DNA of 28,047 bases from an uncultured Collinsella sp. (GTDB lineage: Bacteria; Actinomycetota; Coriobacteriia; Coriobacteriales; Coriobacteriaceae): positions 1-28,047 of the forward strand of contig CAUAEH010000025.1 of NCBI GenBank assembly GCA_958427975.1. Reading direction: 5' to 3'. Positions within the stretch are counted from its first letter, which is position 1. Every line of letters starts with the position of its first letter. Shown one piece after another: positions 7,632 to 15,820 of this stretch. The notes beneath the pieces are model-generated. The model did not search any database, was not told where the DNA came from, and saw nothing but the letters and a program-made list of their open reading frames with translations. Position numbers and translations under genes: made by a program.

Positions 7632-8504
7632 GTGAACCGCGATTTCGCCTCATCGCTCATCCAGCTCAACAACACGTTCTATCGCGAGCACTCCGCCTCC
7701 TTCTCCGATACGCGACAGGCCCCGTGGCCCGGCTGGGTGCGCACCATGGATATCGCGCTCGGGCAGCTCGACGTCGCCACGATCGAGCATCCCGTCCGCG
7801 TCTTCGACCTCGCCTGCGGCAACATGCGATTCGAGAACTTTGCCGCCGGCGGCGCACTTGCCGCCAAGGGCGTCGACGGCGCAAACCCCTCGGCAGATGC
7901 CAGCTGCCCGTTTGAGTTCTATGGCGTCGACTCGTGCCAAGACCTGGCCATCGATGCACGCGGTCACGCCCTGCGCATTCCCAACCTGCACTTCCAGGAA
8001 CTCGATGTGCTCGACGCCCTTATGAAGCTCAACCCCGCCGAGACGCCCGACGTGCTTTTCGACGCCCCGCTCGCCGACATCTCGGTCTGCTTTGGCTTTA
8101 TGCACCACGTGCCGTCGTGCGAGTATCGCGTACGCGTGCTCGACGCCCTGGTGCGTCAGACGCGCCCAGGTGGCATCATCGCCATCAGCTTTTGGGAGTT
8201 TATGAACGACGAGCGCATGGCGCGCAAGGCCGTTCGTGCCGAGGCCCGCGCCGAGCTCACCCCGCCGTTTGAGGGTTACGATTCGGCGCAGTTTGAAGCC
8301 GGCGACCACCTCATCGGCTGGCAAAACGACCGCCACGCCTACCGCTATTGCCATCACTTTGACGATCAGCAGATCACCGACCTGGTGCGCGGCGTCCGCA
8401 CGTTCTACAAGAGCGGCGAGGTCCCCGTGCGCGAGCTTGAGCGTTTCCATGCTGACGGTCGCAGCGGCGAGCTCAACCGCTATGTGATTCTCAAGCGCCT
8501 GTAG
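7632..8504 (+). CDS. Trm9/ALKBH8-like class I SAM tRNA methyltransferase
   Basis: A 290-aa protein starting at GTG 7632, with GGAGGGAG 10-17 bp upstream. The alternative ATG at 7584 lies in the candidate -10 box and has no ribosome site. The N-terminal stretch ASFSDTRQAPWPGW (about 22-35) matches the signature that precedes the SAM fold in Trm9 and ALKBH8 methyltransferases. SAM motifs: VFDLACGNMRFE (57-68), FYGVDSCQDLA, then ADISVCFGFMHHVPSCEYR with the double His of this family, and TRPGGIIAISFWEF. In eukaryotes Trm9 methylates cm5U34 made by Elongator to mcm5U34. Elp3 is encoded 2 kb away and TrmB lies 120 bp downstream on the same strand, so a tRNA-wobble role is likely. An unrelated small-molecule methyltransferase cannot be excluded by eye. 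Confidence 0.7.
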   Translation: MNRDFASSLIQLNNTFYREHSASFSDTRQAPWPGWVRTMDIALGQLDVATIEHPVRVFDLACGNMRFENFAAGGALAAKGVDGANPSADASCPFEFYGVDSCQDLAIDARGHALRIPNLHFQELDVLDALMKLNPAETPDVLFDAPLADISVCFGFMHHVPSCEYRVRVLDALVRQTRPGGIIAISFWEFMNDERMARKAVRAEARAELTPPFEGYDSAQFEAGDHLIGWQNDRHAYRYCHHFDDQQITDLVRGVRTFYKSGEVPVRELERFHADGRSGELNRYVILKRL

Positions 8505-8624
8505 GTATCGGCGACTCGCCGCCGAACCGCACCGCATCTTTCGGGCAAACTATGCCCACCCCTTTTTTCAACCCATTGACGGAACGCGCAGCTACGCGTT
8601 CCATATTTATGACCAAGGAGCCTC

Positions 8625-9464
8625 ATGGGAGCCGTCCACGTTCGCACGCCTAAGAACTTTGTGCTCGAGGAGCGCCTGGAGCGCTACGCCGATGCGATTG
8701 AGACGAACCCCGAGGCTTATGCCGGAGATTGGCGCAAGGCCTGTGCGCCCGCAGACGGCAAGCCCTTCGAACACCTTCACCTGGATCTTGGCTGTGGCAA
8801 GGGAACGTACCTTGTAGAGCGCGCAGCCCACGAGCCAAACACGCTCTTTATCGGCATGGACCAGGAGCCCATCTGCATCGCCTATGCCGCACAGAAAATC
8901 TGCGAGCAGAAGCTGTCCAACGCGCTCGTCCTGCCCCGAGGTGCCGCATCGCTGCCGCAGCTGTTTGCCGCAGGCGAGCTCGATGCCATCACCATTAACT
9001 TTCCCACGCCACAGCCCAAGGCCAAGTACGCCAAAAAACGACTCGTCCATGTCGACCATCTGATGCTCTACCGCTCGCTCTTTGCAGCCGGCGCTACCGT
9101 CACGCTGCGAACCGATAGCAAGCCATTGCGCGACTACGCCCTGGGGCAGTTTGCCGCGGCCGGCTACGACACGCTTTGGGTTAGTGACGACGTCCGCCGC
9201 GACCATCCCGAGCACCCCGAGACCGAATATGAATGCCGCACGCGCGAGATGGGTGCCGCCGTCTATGGCATTTGCGCCACACCCGGCGAGAAGCCTACCG
9301 AAGAGCAACTCGCAGCAGGCCGAGCGCAGGAGCAAAGCCTTGCCTGCTACCTGCCCGATAACCTCGATGAGCTCACCTATGTACCTCTGGGCATGGAAGA
9401 GGCCGTCGAGAACTTTAGAAACCGCGCCCGCAAAGGCAAGAAGCGCCTGCCGCAGGAGTCCTAG
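8625..9464 (+). CDS. trmB: tRNA (guanine-N7-)-methyltransferase TrmB
   Basis: A 279-aa SAM-dependent enzyme expected to form m7G46 in the tRNA variable loop. AAGGAG lies 7 bp before the ATG. LHLDLGCGKGTYLVERA (51-67) is the SAM glycine loop and FIGMDQEP (75-82) the acidic ribose-binding strand. INFPTPQPKAKYAKKRLVH (124-142) corresponds to the family NFPDPWPKxRHxKRRL block, with PTPQ in place of the usual PDPW. TDSKPLRDYAL (163-173) matches the later TD motif. It is longer than typical TrmB (about 220-240 aa), mainly through C-terminal residues 200-279. It follows the Trm9-like gene by 120 bp. The 310-bp gap after it contains a 123-bp palindromic repeat and the leader of the DUF3516 helicase. 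Confidence 0.85.
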   Translation: MGAVHVRTPKNFVLEERLERYADAIETNPEAYAGDWRKACAPADGKPFEHLHLDLGCGKGTYLVERAAHEPNTLFIGMDQEPICIAYAAQKICEQKLSNALVLPRGAASLPQLFAAGELDAITINFPTPQPKAKYAKKRLVHVDHLMLYRSLFAAGATVTLRTDSKPLRDYALGQFAAAGYDTLWVSDDVRRDHPEHPETEYECRTREMGAAVYGICATPGEKPTEEQLAAGRAQEQSLACYLPDNLDELTYVPLGMEEAVENFRNRARKGKKRLPQES

Positions 9465-9529
9465 GGGCTTCTGATGGTCGCGACGTCGGCAAACAAGCGC
9501 AAAGAGGCGCCGGCAAACGGCCCTCAAAC

Positions 9530-9652
9530 CTAAGTGAGTAGACTTTTTTGCAATAGCCAAGCACAACCCGAATAACGAAAACTAAAACCGCAGGTAGAGC
9601 CCTTGCACAAAAGCCATGTGCTCGCGATATTGCAAAAAGTCTACTCACTTAG
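9530..9652. repeat. 123-nt palindromic element, copy A
   Basis: One of three elements of exactly 123 nt in the window (others at 19567 and 20986) that align without gaps. The ends are inverted repeats: about 25 nt at each end (CTAAGTGAGTAGACTTTT and its complement) pair with one bulged T. CCGCAGGTA sits at element positions 59-67 in all three copies and AGCA at 31-34. The terminus TAAGTGAGTAG has a stop codon in every frame. This copy lies between trmB and the DUF3516 helicase, 66 bp beyond the trmB stop. Confidence 0.85.
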
Positions 9653-9774
9653 CTGGCAGCTGCACCAAACGGCTGGGCAGAACGCCCATTTCCTGCATTT
9701 TCTCGCGCGCTGGCACCCCGCGCCGCCGCTACGCCATAATAGTTGGCGGACAAACGCGAGAGAAAGCAAACCAC

Positions 9775-12456
9775 ATGGCACAGACCACGACAGATACTTC
9801 CGCCAGCACCGTTTCCGGCGCCGGCGCCGCCAGCTCATTCTCGGGCGGCACGGGAACCGAAGCCGAGTTTGGCTCGCTCGGTGCGCTCTCCCCCGCCTGG
9901 TGGGAGCCCGAGGATGGTAGCGAGCCCGAGCCATGGCTCACGCCCGATCAGGCCTTCGAACGTTTCTTTGAATGGACGAGCGATCGCGGTATTGAGCTGT
10001 GGGACCACCAGGAAGAGGCCCTCATGGATCTAGCCGCCGGTGACCATGTCATTTTGGGAACACCGACCGGATCGGGTAAATCGCTCGTCGCGCTGGGAAT
10101 GCTCTTTATGGGCATGGCGCAGGGCAAACGCTGCTACTACACGGCTCCTATCAAGGCTCTGGTCAGTGAGAAGTTTTTCGACCTTGTGCAGGTGCTCGGC
10201 CGCGATAACGTCGGCATGATCACCGGCGACACGCACATCAACACCAAGGCGCCCGTCATCTGCTGCACGGCAGAAATCCTTGCCAACGACGCACTGCGCG
10301 AGGGCGAAGATGCCGATGTTGGCTGCGTCGCCATGGACGAGTTCCACTACTTTGCCGACCCCGATCGCGGTTGGGCCTGGCAGGTGCCACTGCTCGCCCT
10401 GCCTCACACGCAATTCATGCTCATGAGCGCCACGCTCGGCGATGTCACCGCGATCGCCGCCTCGCTCGAGGAACACACCGGCGCTACCTGCGACTTGATT
10501 GTCGATGCCCCACGCCCCGTGCCGCTGAGCTACGACTATGTGACGACCTCCCTCGAGGGCACGGTCGAGCTCGCCATGCGCCGCGGCGAGGCCCCGCTCT
10601 ATATCGTGCACTTTAGCCAGGATGCCGCCCTTGCGACGGCGCAGTCGCTCGCCAATTTTGGCATCGCCAGCAAGGAGCAGCGCGAGGCCATTAAGGAAGC
10701 GGCAAAGGGAACGAGCTTCTCGACGGCCTTTGGCAAGATCCTCAAGCGCTTGCTCGGCTGTGGCGTCGGCGTGCACCATGCCGGCATGTTGCCGCGCTAT
10801 CGCCTGCTGGTGGAGCGCCTGGCGCAGCAGGGCCTGCTGCCCGTCATCTGCGGCACCGATACGCTCGGCGTCGGCATCAACGTACCCATCCACACCGTGG
10901 TACTCACCGCGCTCACCAAGTTCGACGGCTACAAGATGCGTCGCCTGCGCGCCCGCGAGTTCCATCAGATTGCCGGTCGCGCCGGCCGCTCGGGCTTCGA
11001 TACCGAGGGCATGGTCATCGCCGAGGCCCCGGAGCACGAGATCGAGAACGCCAAACTCATGGCCAAGGCGGGCAACGACCCCAAGAAGCTCCGCAAGATT
11101 AAAAAGAAGAAGGCCCCCGAGGGCTTTGTCACCTGGAACAAGCAGACCTTTGAGCGCCTGATCGAGACGCAGCCCGAAACGCTCAAGCCGCGCCTGCGCA
11201 TCACGCACTCCATGGTGATTAGCGTGGTCGAGCAGGGCGGCGATGCCCGAGCCCGCGTACACGACCTCATCGAGACGAGCTTGCAGACCCCCGAGGAAAA
11301 GGCCAAGCTCGAGGTTCGCGCCGACGAAATCTTCGCCACGCTCATCGATTCCGGCGTCGTCGTTCGCACCGAGGTGCCGCCCGCGCCCGACGCCCCGACT
11401 GACGCCGCGCCAGACATCGACTATGCACTGACGGTCGATCTGCCCGAGGACTTTGCGCTCGACCAGCCGCTCTCGCCGTTTTTGCTTGCCGCGCTGGAGC
11501 TGCTCGACCCCGAGAGTGAGACCTATACCATGGATCTGATCTCGATGGTCGAGGCAACGCTCGAGGACCCCAAGCAGGTATTGCGCGCGCAGGAGCGCGC
11601 CGCGCGCGACCGCGCGATGGCCGAAATGAAGGCTGACAGCGTCGAATATGAGGAACGTCTGGAGCGCATCCAGGATGTCACCTACGAAAAGCCGCTCGAG
11701 GACTTGCTCGATGCCGCCTTCGACAAGTACTGCCAAGAAGTACCTTGGGCCAACGACTACCAGCTCTCGCCCAAGAGCGTCCTGCGCGACATGCTGGAGA
11801 GCGCGAGCGACTTTAAGGGCTATATCCAAAAGCTCGGCATCGCCCGCTCCGAGGGCATTTTGCTGCGTTACCTGGCAGAGGCCTACCGTTCACTCGACCG
11901 CACCGTGCCCATCGAGAAGCGCGACGAGCGCCTGCGCGACATTATCTCGTGGCTGGGCTTTGTGGTGCGCTCGGTGGACTCGAGCCTGGTGGATGAGTGG
12001 GAGAACGCCGGCAACCCGGCAGCCCTCGATGCTGCGCCGCCGCAGGGCATCGACGAGGTCGTGGCGGACCGTCGCGGCTGCACGCTATTGGTGCGCAACG
12101 CGCTCTTCCGCCGCGTGACCCTTGCCGCCCGCGAGCACGTTCGCGACCTGGGCGAGCTCGACGACGACTGGGGCATGAGCGAGATCCGCTGGCAAAAAGC
12201 ACTCGACGCTTACCACGAGCAGCACGAGGAAATCCTCACCGACGGAGATGCCCGCAGCGCCGCGATGTTTTCCATTGACGAGTCCGACGAGAAGACCGCG
12301 CACGTATGGCACGTGCACCAGATCTTTGCCGACGAGGATGGCGACCACGATTTTGGCATCATGGGCGATGTCGATCTGGACGCCACACAAGACGGCGGCG
12401 AGGTCATCTTCAAAAACTACCGCGTCGGCTTTATCGAGGACCTGCTCGAGGACTAG
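9775..12456 (+). CDS. Ski2-like DEAD/DEAH-box helicase with DUF3516-type C-terminus
   Basis: An 893-aa protein with ATG at 9775; the weak ribosome site GAGAG is upstream and the frame stays open to 9616 through the palindromic element. Residues 1-50 are Ser/Gly/Glu-rich and low complexity. Helicase motifs: TPTGSGKS (96-103), TAPIKALVSEKF (123-134), MDEFHYF (187-193), MSATLGD (217-223), HHAGMLPRYR, GTDTLGVGINVP and QIAGRAGRSG. The Ski2/Mtr4-like pattern plus a long C-terminal region (about 520-893) matches actinobacterial helicases annotated with DUF3516. Likely RNA remodelling or RNA turnover; substrate unknown. Single-gene transcript: it ends at a strong terminator 24 bp downstream and is convergent with the DUF2130 gene. 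Confidence 0.9.
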   Translation: MAQTTTDTSASTVSGAGAASSFSGGTGTEAEFGSLGALSPAWWEPEDGSEPEPWLTPDQAFERFFEWTSDRGIELWDHQEEALMDLAAGDHVILGTPTGSGKSLVALGMLFMGMAQGKRCYYTAPIKALVSEKFFDLVQVLGRDNVGMITGDTHINTKAPVICCTAEILANDALREGEDADVGCVAMDEFHYFADPDRGWAWQVPLLALPHTQFMLMSATLGDVTAIAASLEEHTGATCDLIVDAPRPVPLSYDYVTTSLEGTVELAMRRGEAPLYIVHFSQDAALATAQSLANFGIASKEQREAIKEAAKGTSFSTAFGKILKRLLGCGVGVHHAGMLPRYRLLVERLAQQGLLPVICGTDTLGVGINVPIHTVVLTALTKFDGYKMRRLRAREFHQIAGRAGRSGFDTEGMVIAEAPEHEIENAKLMAKAGNDPKKLRKIKKKKAPEGFVTWNKQTFERLIETQPETLKPRLRITHSMVISVVEQGGDARARVHDLIETSLQTPEEKAKLEVRADEIFATLIDSGVVVRTEVPPAPDAPTDAAPDIDYALTVDLPEDFALDQPLSPFLLAALELLDPESETYTMDLISMVEATLEDPKQVLRAQERAARDRAMAEMKADSVEYEERLERIQDVTYEKPLEDLLDAAFDKYCQEVPWANDYQLSPKSVLRDMLESASDFKGYIQKLGIARSEGILLRYLAEAYRSLDRTVPIEKRDERLRDIISWLGFVVRSVDSSLVDEWENAGNPAALDAAPPQGIDEVVADRRGCTLLVRNALFRRVTLAAREHVRDLGELDDDWGMSEIRWQKALDAYHEQHEEILTDGDARSAAMFSIDESDEKTAHVWHVHQIFADEDGDHDFGIMGDVDLDATQDGGEVIFKNYRVGFIEDLLED

Positions 12457-12480
12457 CCGAACATACTGGAACGAAACGAA

Positions 12481-12519
12481 GCGGGGTCGCTGGCAACATC
12501 GCCAGCGGCCCCGCTTTTT
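12481..12519 (+). terminator. Rho-independent terminator of the DUF3516 helicase
   Basis: A 14-bp stem (GCGGGGTCGCTGGC with GCCAGCGGCCCCGC, one G-U pair), a 6-nt loop and a TTTTT tract. It lies in the 80-bp gap between two convergent genes. Confidence 0.9.
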
Positions 12520-12536
12520 GCGCGATACGCTATCCC

Positions 12537-14294
12537 CTACTCGGTATCCTCGACCTCATACGAATCCGCCTCGGCTGGCTCATCGTTTGTCTCTGTCGCA
12601 GCCCCGCGCGCCTCGTCAAACGCGGCCTTCATGGTCTTGTTGCCCCACGTGAGCTTGCGAATGGTAAGATCGTCGGCCTTCTTGTTGGCCAGGCGCAGAT
12701 TGTTCTCGGAGGACAGCAACGCCTCCTTGGTTTTCTGCAGATGGCTAATCGTCTTGTCGATCTCATCAATCGCCGTTTGGAACTTGCGGCTCGCGATCTC
12801 GTAGTTGCGACCGAAATCATTCTTGAACTTTTCCATCTTGGCTTCGAAGTTCGTGACGTCGATATTCTGCTGTTTGTACTCCGCCAGTTCCTGCTTATAG
12901 CGCAGCGAACCCATGGCGGCGTTGCGAAGAAGCGTGATCATGGGAATAAAGAACTGTGGGCGAATCACGTACATCTTCTCGTAGCGATAGCTCACGTCCA
13001 CGATGCCGGCGTTGTAAAGCTCGCTCTCGGGTTCGAGCAACGTGCAGAGCACCGCGTACTCGCAGCCCTTTTGGCGGCGATCGTGGTCGAGTTTCTTAAA
13101 GAAGTCCTCGTTCTTGTGCTTGGTCGCGGTCTCATCGTTCTCGTTTTTCATCTCGAACATAATCGAAATGACCTCGTTACCGCTTGCGTCGCACTCGCGG
13201 AAGATAAAGTCGCCCTTGGTGCCCTCGGACGCATCGTTATCCTTCTCGAAGTACGCGTTAGGAAACGCCGTCATGCGCAGACGGTTAAACTCGGTCTCGC
13301 AGTGCTGCTCGAGCGACTCGCCCACCATCTTGGTGGACAGGCGGACCTTCATGTCCTTAAGGCGCTCAATCTCTTCATCCTTGTAGCGAATCAGGTCATC
13401 GCTCGCGCGCTTGGCCTGCGCAAGCTCGAGCTCGTGTGCCGCCTTGGCTTGCTCCTCGCGAGAATCGCGCACCGCCAGCTCGCTCGTCAGCTTGGCACGT
13501 GCCTCATCGCGCTCTCGTTCCGCCGCGGCGACCGCCTCTGACAGGTTCATTTTTGCCATCAGTTCCTGCTCGCGCAGCTGGGCACGCAGGCCCTCGGCCT
13601 CTTGCTCGGACTGAGCCTTTGCGGCGGAAAACTTCTCTTGCACCTTCGCGCGATAGTCAGCAAGCGCGCGCTCGGCCTCGCTGCGAGCGGCATCGAGCTC
13701 ACGCTGCGACTCTGTCGCGGCAGCGGCAAGCGCCATCTCCTGGGCCTTGTCCGCCGCGGCAAGCCTGGCCTGCAGCTCGGCAATCTGAGCGTCGCGTGCA
13801 GCTAAATCGTTTTGAGCAGCGTTGCGCGCCGCCGACTCGGCAAGCTTTGCTTCGTCATCTTTGCGCCCAAGCTGCGCACGCAGGCTATCAATCTCACGCT
13901 GGAGTTCGGCATTCTCTTTTTGAGCATTGGCTCGTGCCTCAACCGCCGCGCGCCGGCTTGCACTCTCGCGCTCTGCGGCAGCGCCCTCGAGCTTAGCGCG
14001 CAGCTCGGCAAGCTCAGCATCGCGCTTGGCAACCTCTTGCGCCAGTTTCTGATCCGCAGTGTTCTTCTGCTCGACAAGCTGGGCATTGCGCTGAGACTCT
14101 GCCTGTTGCAAGGCAGCCGTCGAACGCGAGCGCTCAAGCTCCAGCGCCTGCTCACCCTCACGCTGGACTGCCTTCACACGCTCATCCAGGTCGCGCGAGA
14201 ACTCGGCATCGCGCACCTGCTTGACAATATCCGCATAGCCAGACGCATCGACCTTAAAGACTTCGCCACAATGCGGGCACTTGATCTCATTCAT
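12537..14294 (-). CDS. DUF2130 protein: zinc-ribbon start, long coiled coil, PD-(D/E)XK-like domain
   Basis: A 585-aa protein with GAGGAG before its ATG. It begins with IKCPHCGEVFKV (half of a zinc ribbon). Residues about 25-300 are an almost continuous coiled coil very rich in Ala, Glu, Arg and Gln. The conserved C-terminal domain, about 310-520, includes KGDFIFRECDASGNEV and ISIMFEMKNEN followed by FFKKLDHDRRQKGCEYAVL. The GD...FEMK arrangement is what I expect for a PD-(D/E)XK nuclease-like fold, as in DUF2130 proteins. The C-terminal tail is acidic. Function in the family is not established; a nucleic-acid-associated role is inferred. It is separated from the upstream metallophosphoesterase by a terminator, so it is probably transcribed alone. 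Confidence 0.85.
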   Translation of the reverse strand: MNEIKCPHCGEVFKVDASGYADIVKQVRDAEFSRDLDERVKAVQREGEQALELERSRSTAALQQAESQRNAQLVEQKNTADQKLAQEVAKRDAELAELRAKLEGAAAERESASRRAAVEARANAQKENAELQREIDSLRAQLGRKDDEAKLAESAARNAAQNDLAARDAQIAELQARLAAADKAQEMALAAAATESQRELDAARSEAERALADYRAKVQEKFSAAKAQSEQEAEGLRAQLREQELMAKMNLSEAVAAAERERDEARAKLTSELAVRDSREEQAKAAHELELAQAKRASDDLIRYKDEEIERLKDMKVRLSTKMVGESLEQHCETEFNRLRMTAFPNAYFEKDNDASEGTKGDFIFRECDASGNEVISIMFEMKNENDETATKHKNEDFFKKLDHDRRQKGCEYAVLCTLLEPESELYNAGIVDVSYRYEKMYVIRPQFFIPMITLLRNAAMGSLRYKQELAEYKQQNIDVTNFEAKMEKFKNDFGRNYEIASRKFQTAIDEIDKTISHLQKTKEALLSSENNLRLANKKADDLTIRKLTWGNKTMKAAFDEARGAATETNDEPAEADSYEVEDTE

Positions 14295-14352
14295 AGCAGC
14301 TCCTCGATGGACGCAAATTTCAACCGCCTACACTCTACCGCGCCGCACGGAC

Positions 14353-14387
14353 AAAAAAGGCGCCGCCGCCATAATGGCAACGGCGCC
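14353..14387 (-). terminator. Rho-independent terminator after the metallophosphoesterase gene
   Basis: On the minus strand GGCGCCG...CGGCGCC, with an inner GCC/GGC pair, is followed by six T residues. It sits downstream of the metallophosphoesterase stop and just after the CCACCAC hairpin. Confidence 0.85.
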
Positions 14388-14389
14388 AG

Positions 14390-14429
14390 AACCACCACAA
14401 AGGCGCACTGTGTCCCCTTTGTGGTGGTT
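14390..14429. repeat. 14-bp perfect palindromic hairpin (AACCACCACAAAGG arms)
   Basis: AACCACCACAAAGG at 14390-14403 pairs perfectly with 14416-14429 around a 12-nt loop. A second right arm (GTGGTGGTT) follows at 14433-14441, so two mutually exclusive stems are possible. It lies 19 nt downstream of the metallophosphoesterase stop codon on the minus strand, before the T-tract terminator. Confidence 0.7.
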
Positions 14430-14447
14430 TGTGTGGTGGTTCGAGCA

Positions 14448-15008
14448 TTACAGTCCAAAGAAGCCCAGGATTTGATCCCGACTTACGGGCTTGTACTTGT
14501 TGGCATCGAGACCGACATCGTAGCGAAAGATAGGGCGTTCGCGGTCGCGGTTGCGCACGTTGGTGCGGTCTCCTCTGCTGTGGATATGCCCGTGTAGCAT
14601 GATGGCGCCACGCGCCTTACCATTCCAGCTGAGCATGGGGTAATGGCTCATCACCAGACGATGGCCCTTGGCATAGCCGGGAGCAATCTCCAGGTAATCG
14701 CGCACGTCTTCCCAAATCTGCGGGGTGTCGGGATCTTCCCAGTCGCCGTCATGGTTACCGCGGATGAGCGTCACATTCTTGCATTCGATACGCTCGCGCA
14801 GGCGCGCCGCCTCCGCCATGGGCAAGCGATACGTAAAGTCTCCCAGGATATAGAGGCGGTCGTCCGCAGCCACGCACTCATTGATGGCATCGATGACCTT
14901 GCGGTTCATCTCCTCGACCGAATCAAACGGCCGATCCATGTCGTGCAAGATATTCGTATCGCCCAGGTGCAGGTCGGCGGTAAACCACATCATCGTCTGT
15001 GTCCTCAT
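14448..15008 (-). CDS. Calcineurin-like metallophosphoesterase
   Basis: A 186-aa protein with the complete binuclear metal signature: D12-x-H14 (TADLHLGD), GDF with D57, GNHD (N85, H86), SHYP (H122) and GHIH (H139/H141 region). Its small size and motif spacing fit the short phosphodiesterase-like members of the family. Substrate unknown; a nucleotide or phosphoester hydrolase acting in the cytosol. The ATG at 15008 has no ribosome site, whereas GAGG sits about 8-9 bp before the ATG at 14993 (residue 6), which may be the true start. It is followed by two hairpins ending in a T tract, and is preceded by a 51-bp gap after the 59-aa protein gene on the same strand. Confidence 0.88.
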   Translation of the reverse strand: MRTQTMMWFTADLHLGDTNILHDMDRPFDSVEEMNRKVIDAINECVAADDRLYILGDFTYRLPMAEAARLRERIECKNVTLIRGNHDGDWEDPDTPQIWEDVRDYLEIAPGYAKGHRLVMSHYPMLSWNGKARGAIMLHGHIHSRGDRTNVRNRDRERPIFRYDVGLDANKYKPVSRDQILGFFGL

Positions 15009-15059
15009 TTCGCAACGCGTCTAACACGTGCCTAGTATACAGACGCTCTGGCGCGTCGG

Positions 15060-15239
15060 TTAGCCAAAGAGCCCGCCGAACAGACCTCGACGGCGTTTGT
15101 CTTGCTTTTTCGAAGCGTCACCCTGAGTTTTCTTGCCCTGCCGTTTCCTACGATCCTGCTCCAACTCATCGTCATCGAGTAGCAGATCCCACTCAAACGA
15201 ATCGTCTGTCAGATTGAATAGGTCGTCGTCATCAAACAT
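15060..15239 (-). CDS. 59-aa charged small protein, unknown function
   Basis: A short open frame starting at ATG 15239 with GGGAGG 5 bp upstream and ending in TAA. The first 28 residues are acidic with spaced aromatics (MFDDDDLFNLTDDSFEWDLL), the middle is basic (RRKRQGKK, KKQDKRRR) and the end is GLFGGLFG. The acidic-to-basic polarity and glycine/phenylalanine tail suggest a disordered peptide that binds a nucleic acid or a protein partner; this is inference. It follows the HIRAN gene by 18 bp on the same strand, so they are likely one operon. The good ribosome site and compact spacing make it a credible gene. Confidence 0.65.
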   Translation of the reverse strand: MFDDDDLFNLTDDSFEWDLLLDDDELEQDRRKRQGKKTQGDASKKQDKRRRGLFGGLFG

Positions 15240-15257
15240 GGCCGCCTCCCTTGCCGA

Positions 15258-15584
15258 CTAGCGAGCATCCACCACATAGAGGCCAACGCGCACCTGGTGC
15301 CACGGGCTGCGCTCGGGAGCAACCTGTTGCACGCGAGCCTCAAATACGTCCTCGTGGCCGTAATACATCATCAAGGACAGTGGGCCGACCTCGTTTCCCG
15401 GAACATAGCCAAGCTTGGTGTTGCCGTAATAAATCGCAACCGCCTCAGGGTCATGGGGATTATCGCGCTCGGCACACAGCGTCAGCTTATCGCCCGCTTT
15501 AAGATCGCCCAAGACCAAGGCGCCATCGGTATACTGAAATCCTGCAATGTGAAATGACAGAAGAACACGCGAAGGCTCGTACAT
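15258..15584 (-). CDS. HIRAN-domain protein
   Basis: A 108-aa protein that is essentially only a HIRAN domain: FHIAGFQY (11-18), LKAGDKLTLCAERDNPHDPEAVAIYY (28-53) and KLGYVPGNEVGPLSLMM (57-73). The NphDp.AVav...lGYvP pattern is the HIRAN hallmark. In HLTF-type proteins the domain binds DNA 3' ends; small stand-alone bacterial copies are of unknown role. GAGGAG precedes the ATG with the same context (GAGGAGCTGCT) as the DUF2130 gene. Likely an operon with the 59-aa protein and possibly the metallophosphoesterase; a DNA-repair or stalled-fork theme is a guess. Confidence 0.85.
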   Translation of the reverse strand: MYEPSRVLLSFHIAGFQYTDGALVLGDLKAGDKLTLCAERDNPHDPEAVAIYYGNTKLGYVPGNEVGPLSLMMYYGHEDVFEARVQQVAPERSPWHQVRVGLYVVDAR

Positions 15585-15737
15585 AGCAGCTCCTCTAACG
15601 GCCGGATAAACCGGTGTGTAACCTTATTGAGAAGTCTACGGTCCCGTGCGGACACAAATACATCCTGTCTGCGTCCTTCAATCGTTTGCCTCAACGCTTG
15701 CGCGACAGAACGCTTGCAGATAAGATAGGAACACGGA

Positions 15738-15765
15738 TGGCACCCGTTGCCGCGGGTCTTGCCAA
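15738..15765 (-). other. Hairpin downstream of the holin-like peptide gene
   Basis: On the minus strand TGGC, ACCCG, a 6-nt loop, CGGGT and GCCA pair with a 3-nt bulge. It lies 56-83 nt after the peptide stop codon. A first small stem (AGCCG... CGGC) follows the stop directly. Such paired 3' stems are common on type I toxin mRNAs. No T tract follows, so termination is uncertain. Confidence 0.4.
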
Positions 15766-15820
15766 CTCCGATACACGTTTTCATCGTGAGAAGTGGCCGT
15801 CTTCGCTTACGCGGGGGCGG

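Noticed and set aside
10030..11829. 599-codon minus-strand frame opposite the DUF3516 helicase
   Set aside because: Antisense shadow: low-complexity composition, and the opposite strand carries every helicase motif.
14430..14450. TGGTTCGAGC resembling a tRNA T-loop
   Set aside because: No acceptor, D or anticodon stems can be drawn around it.
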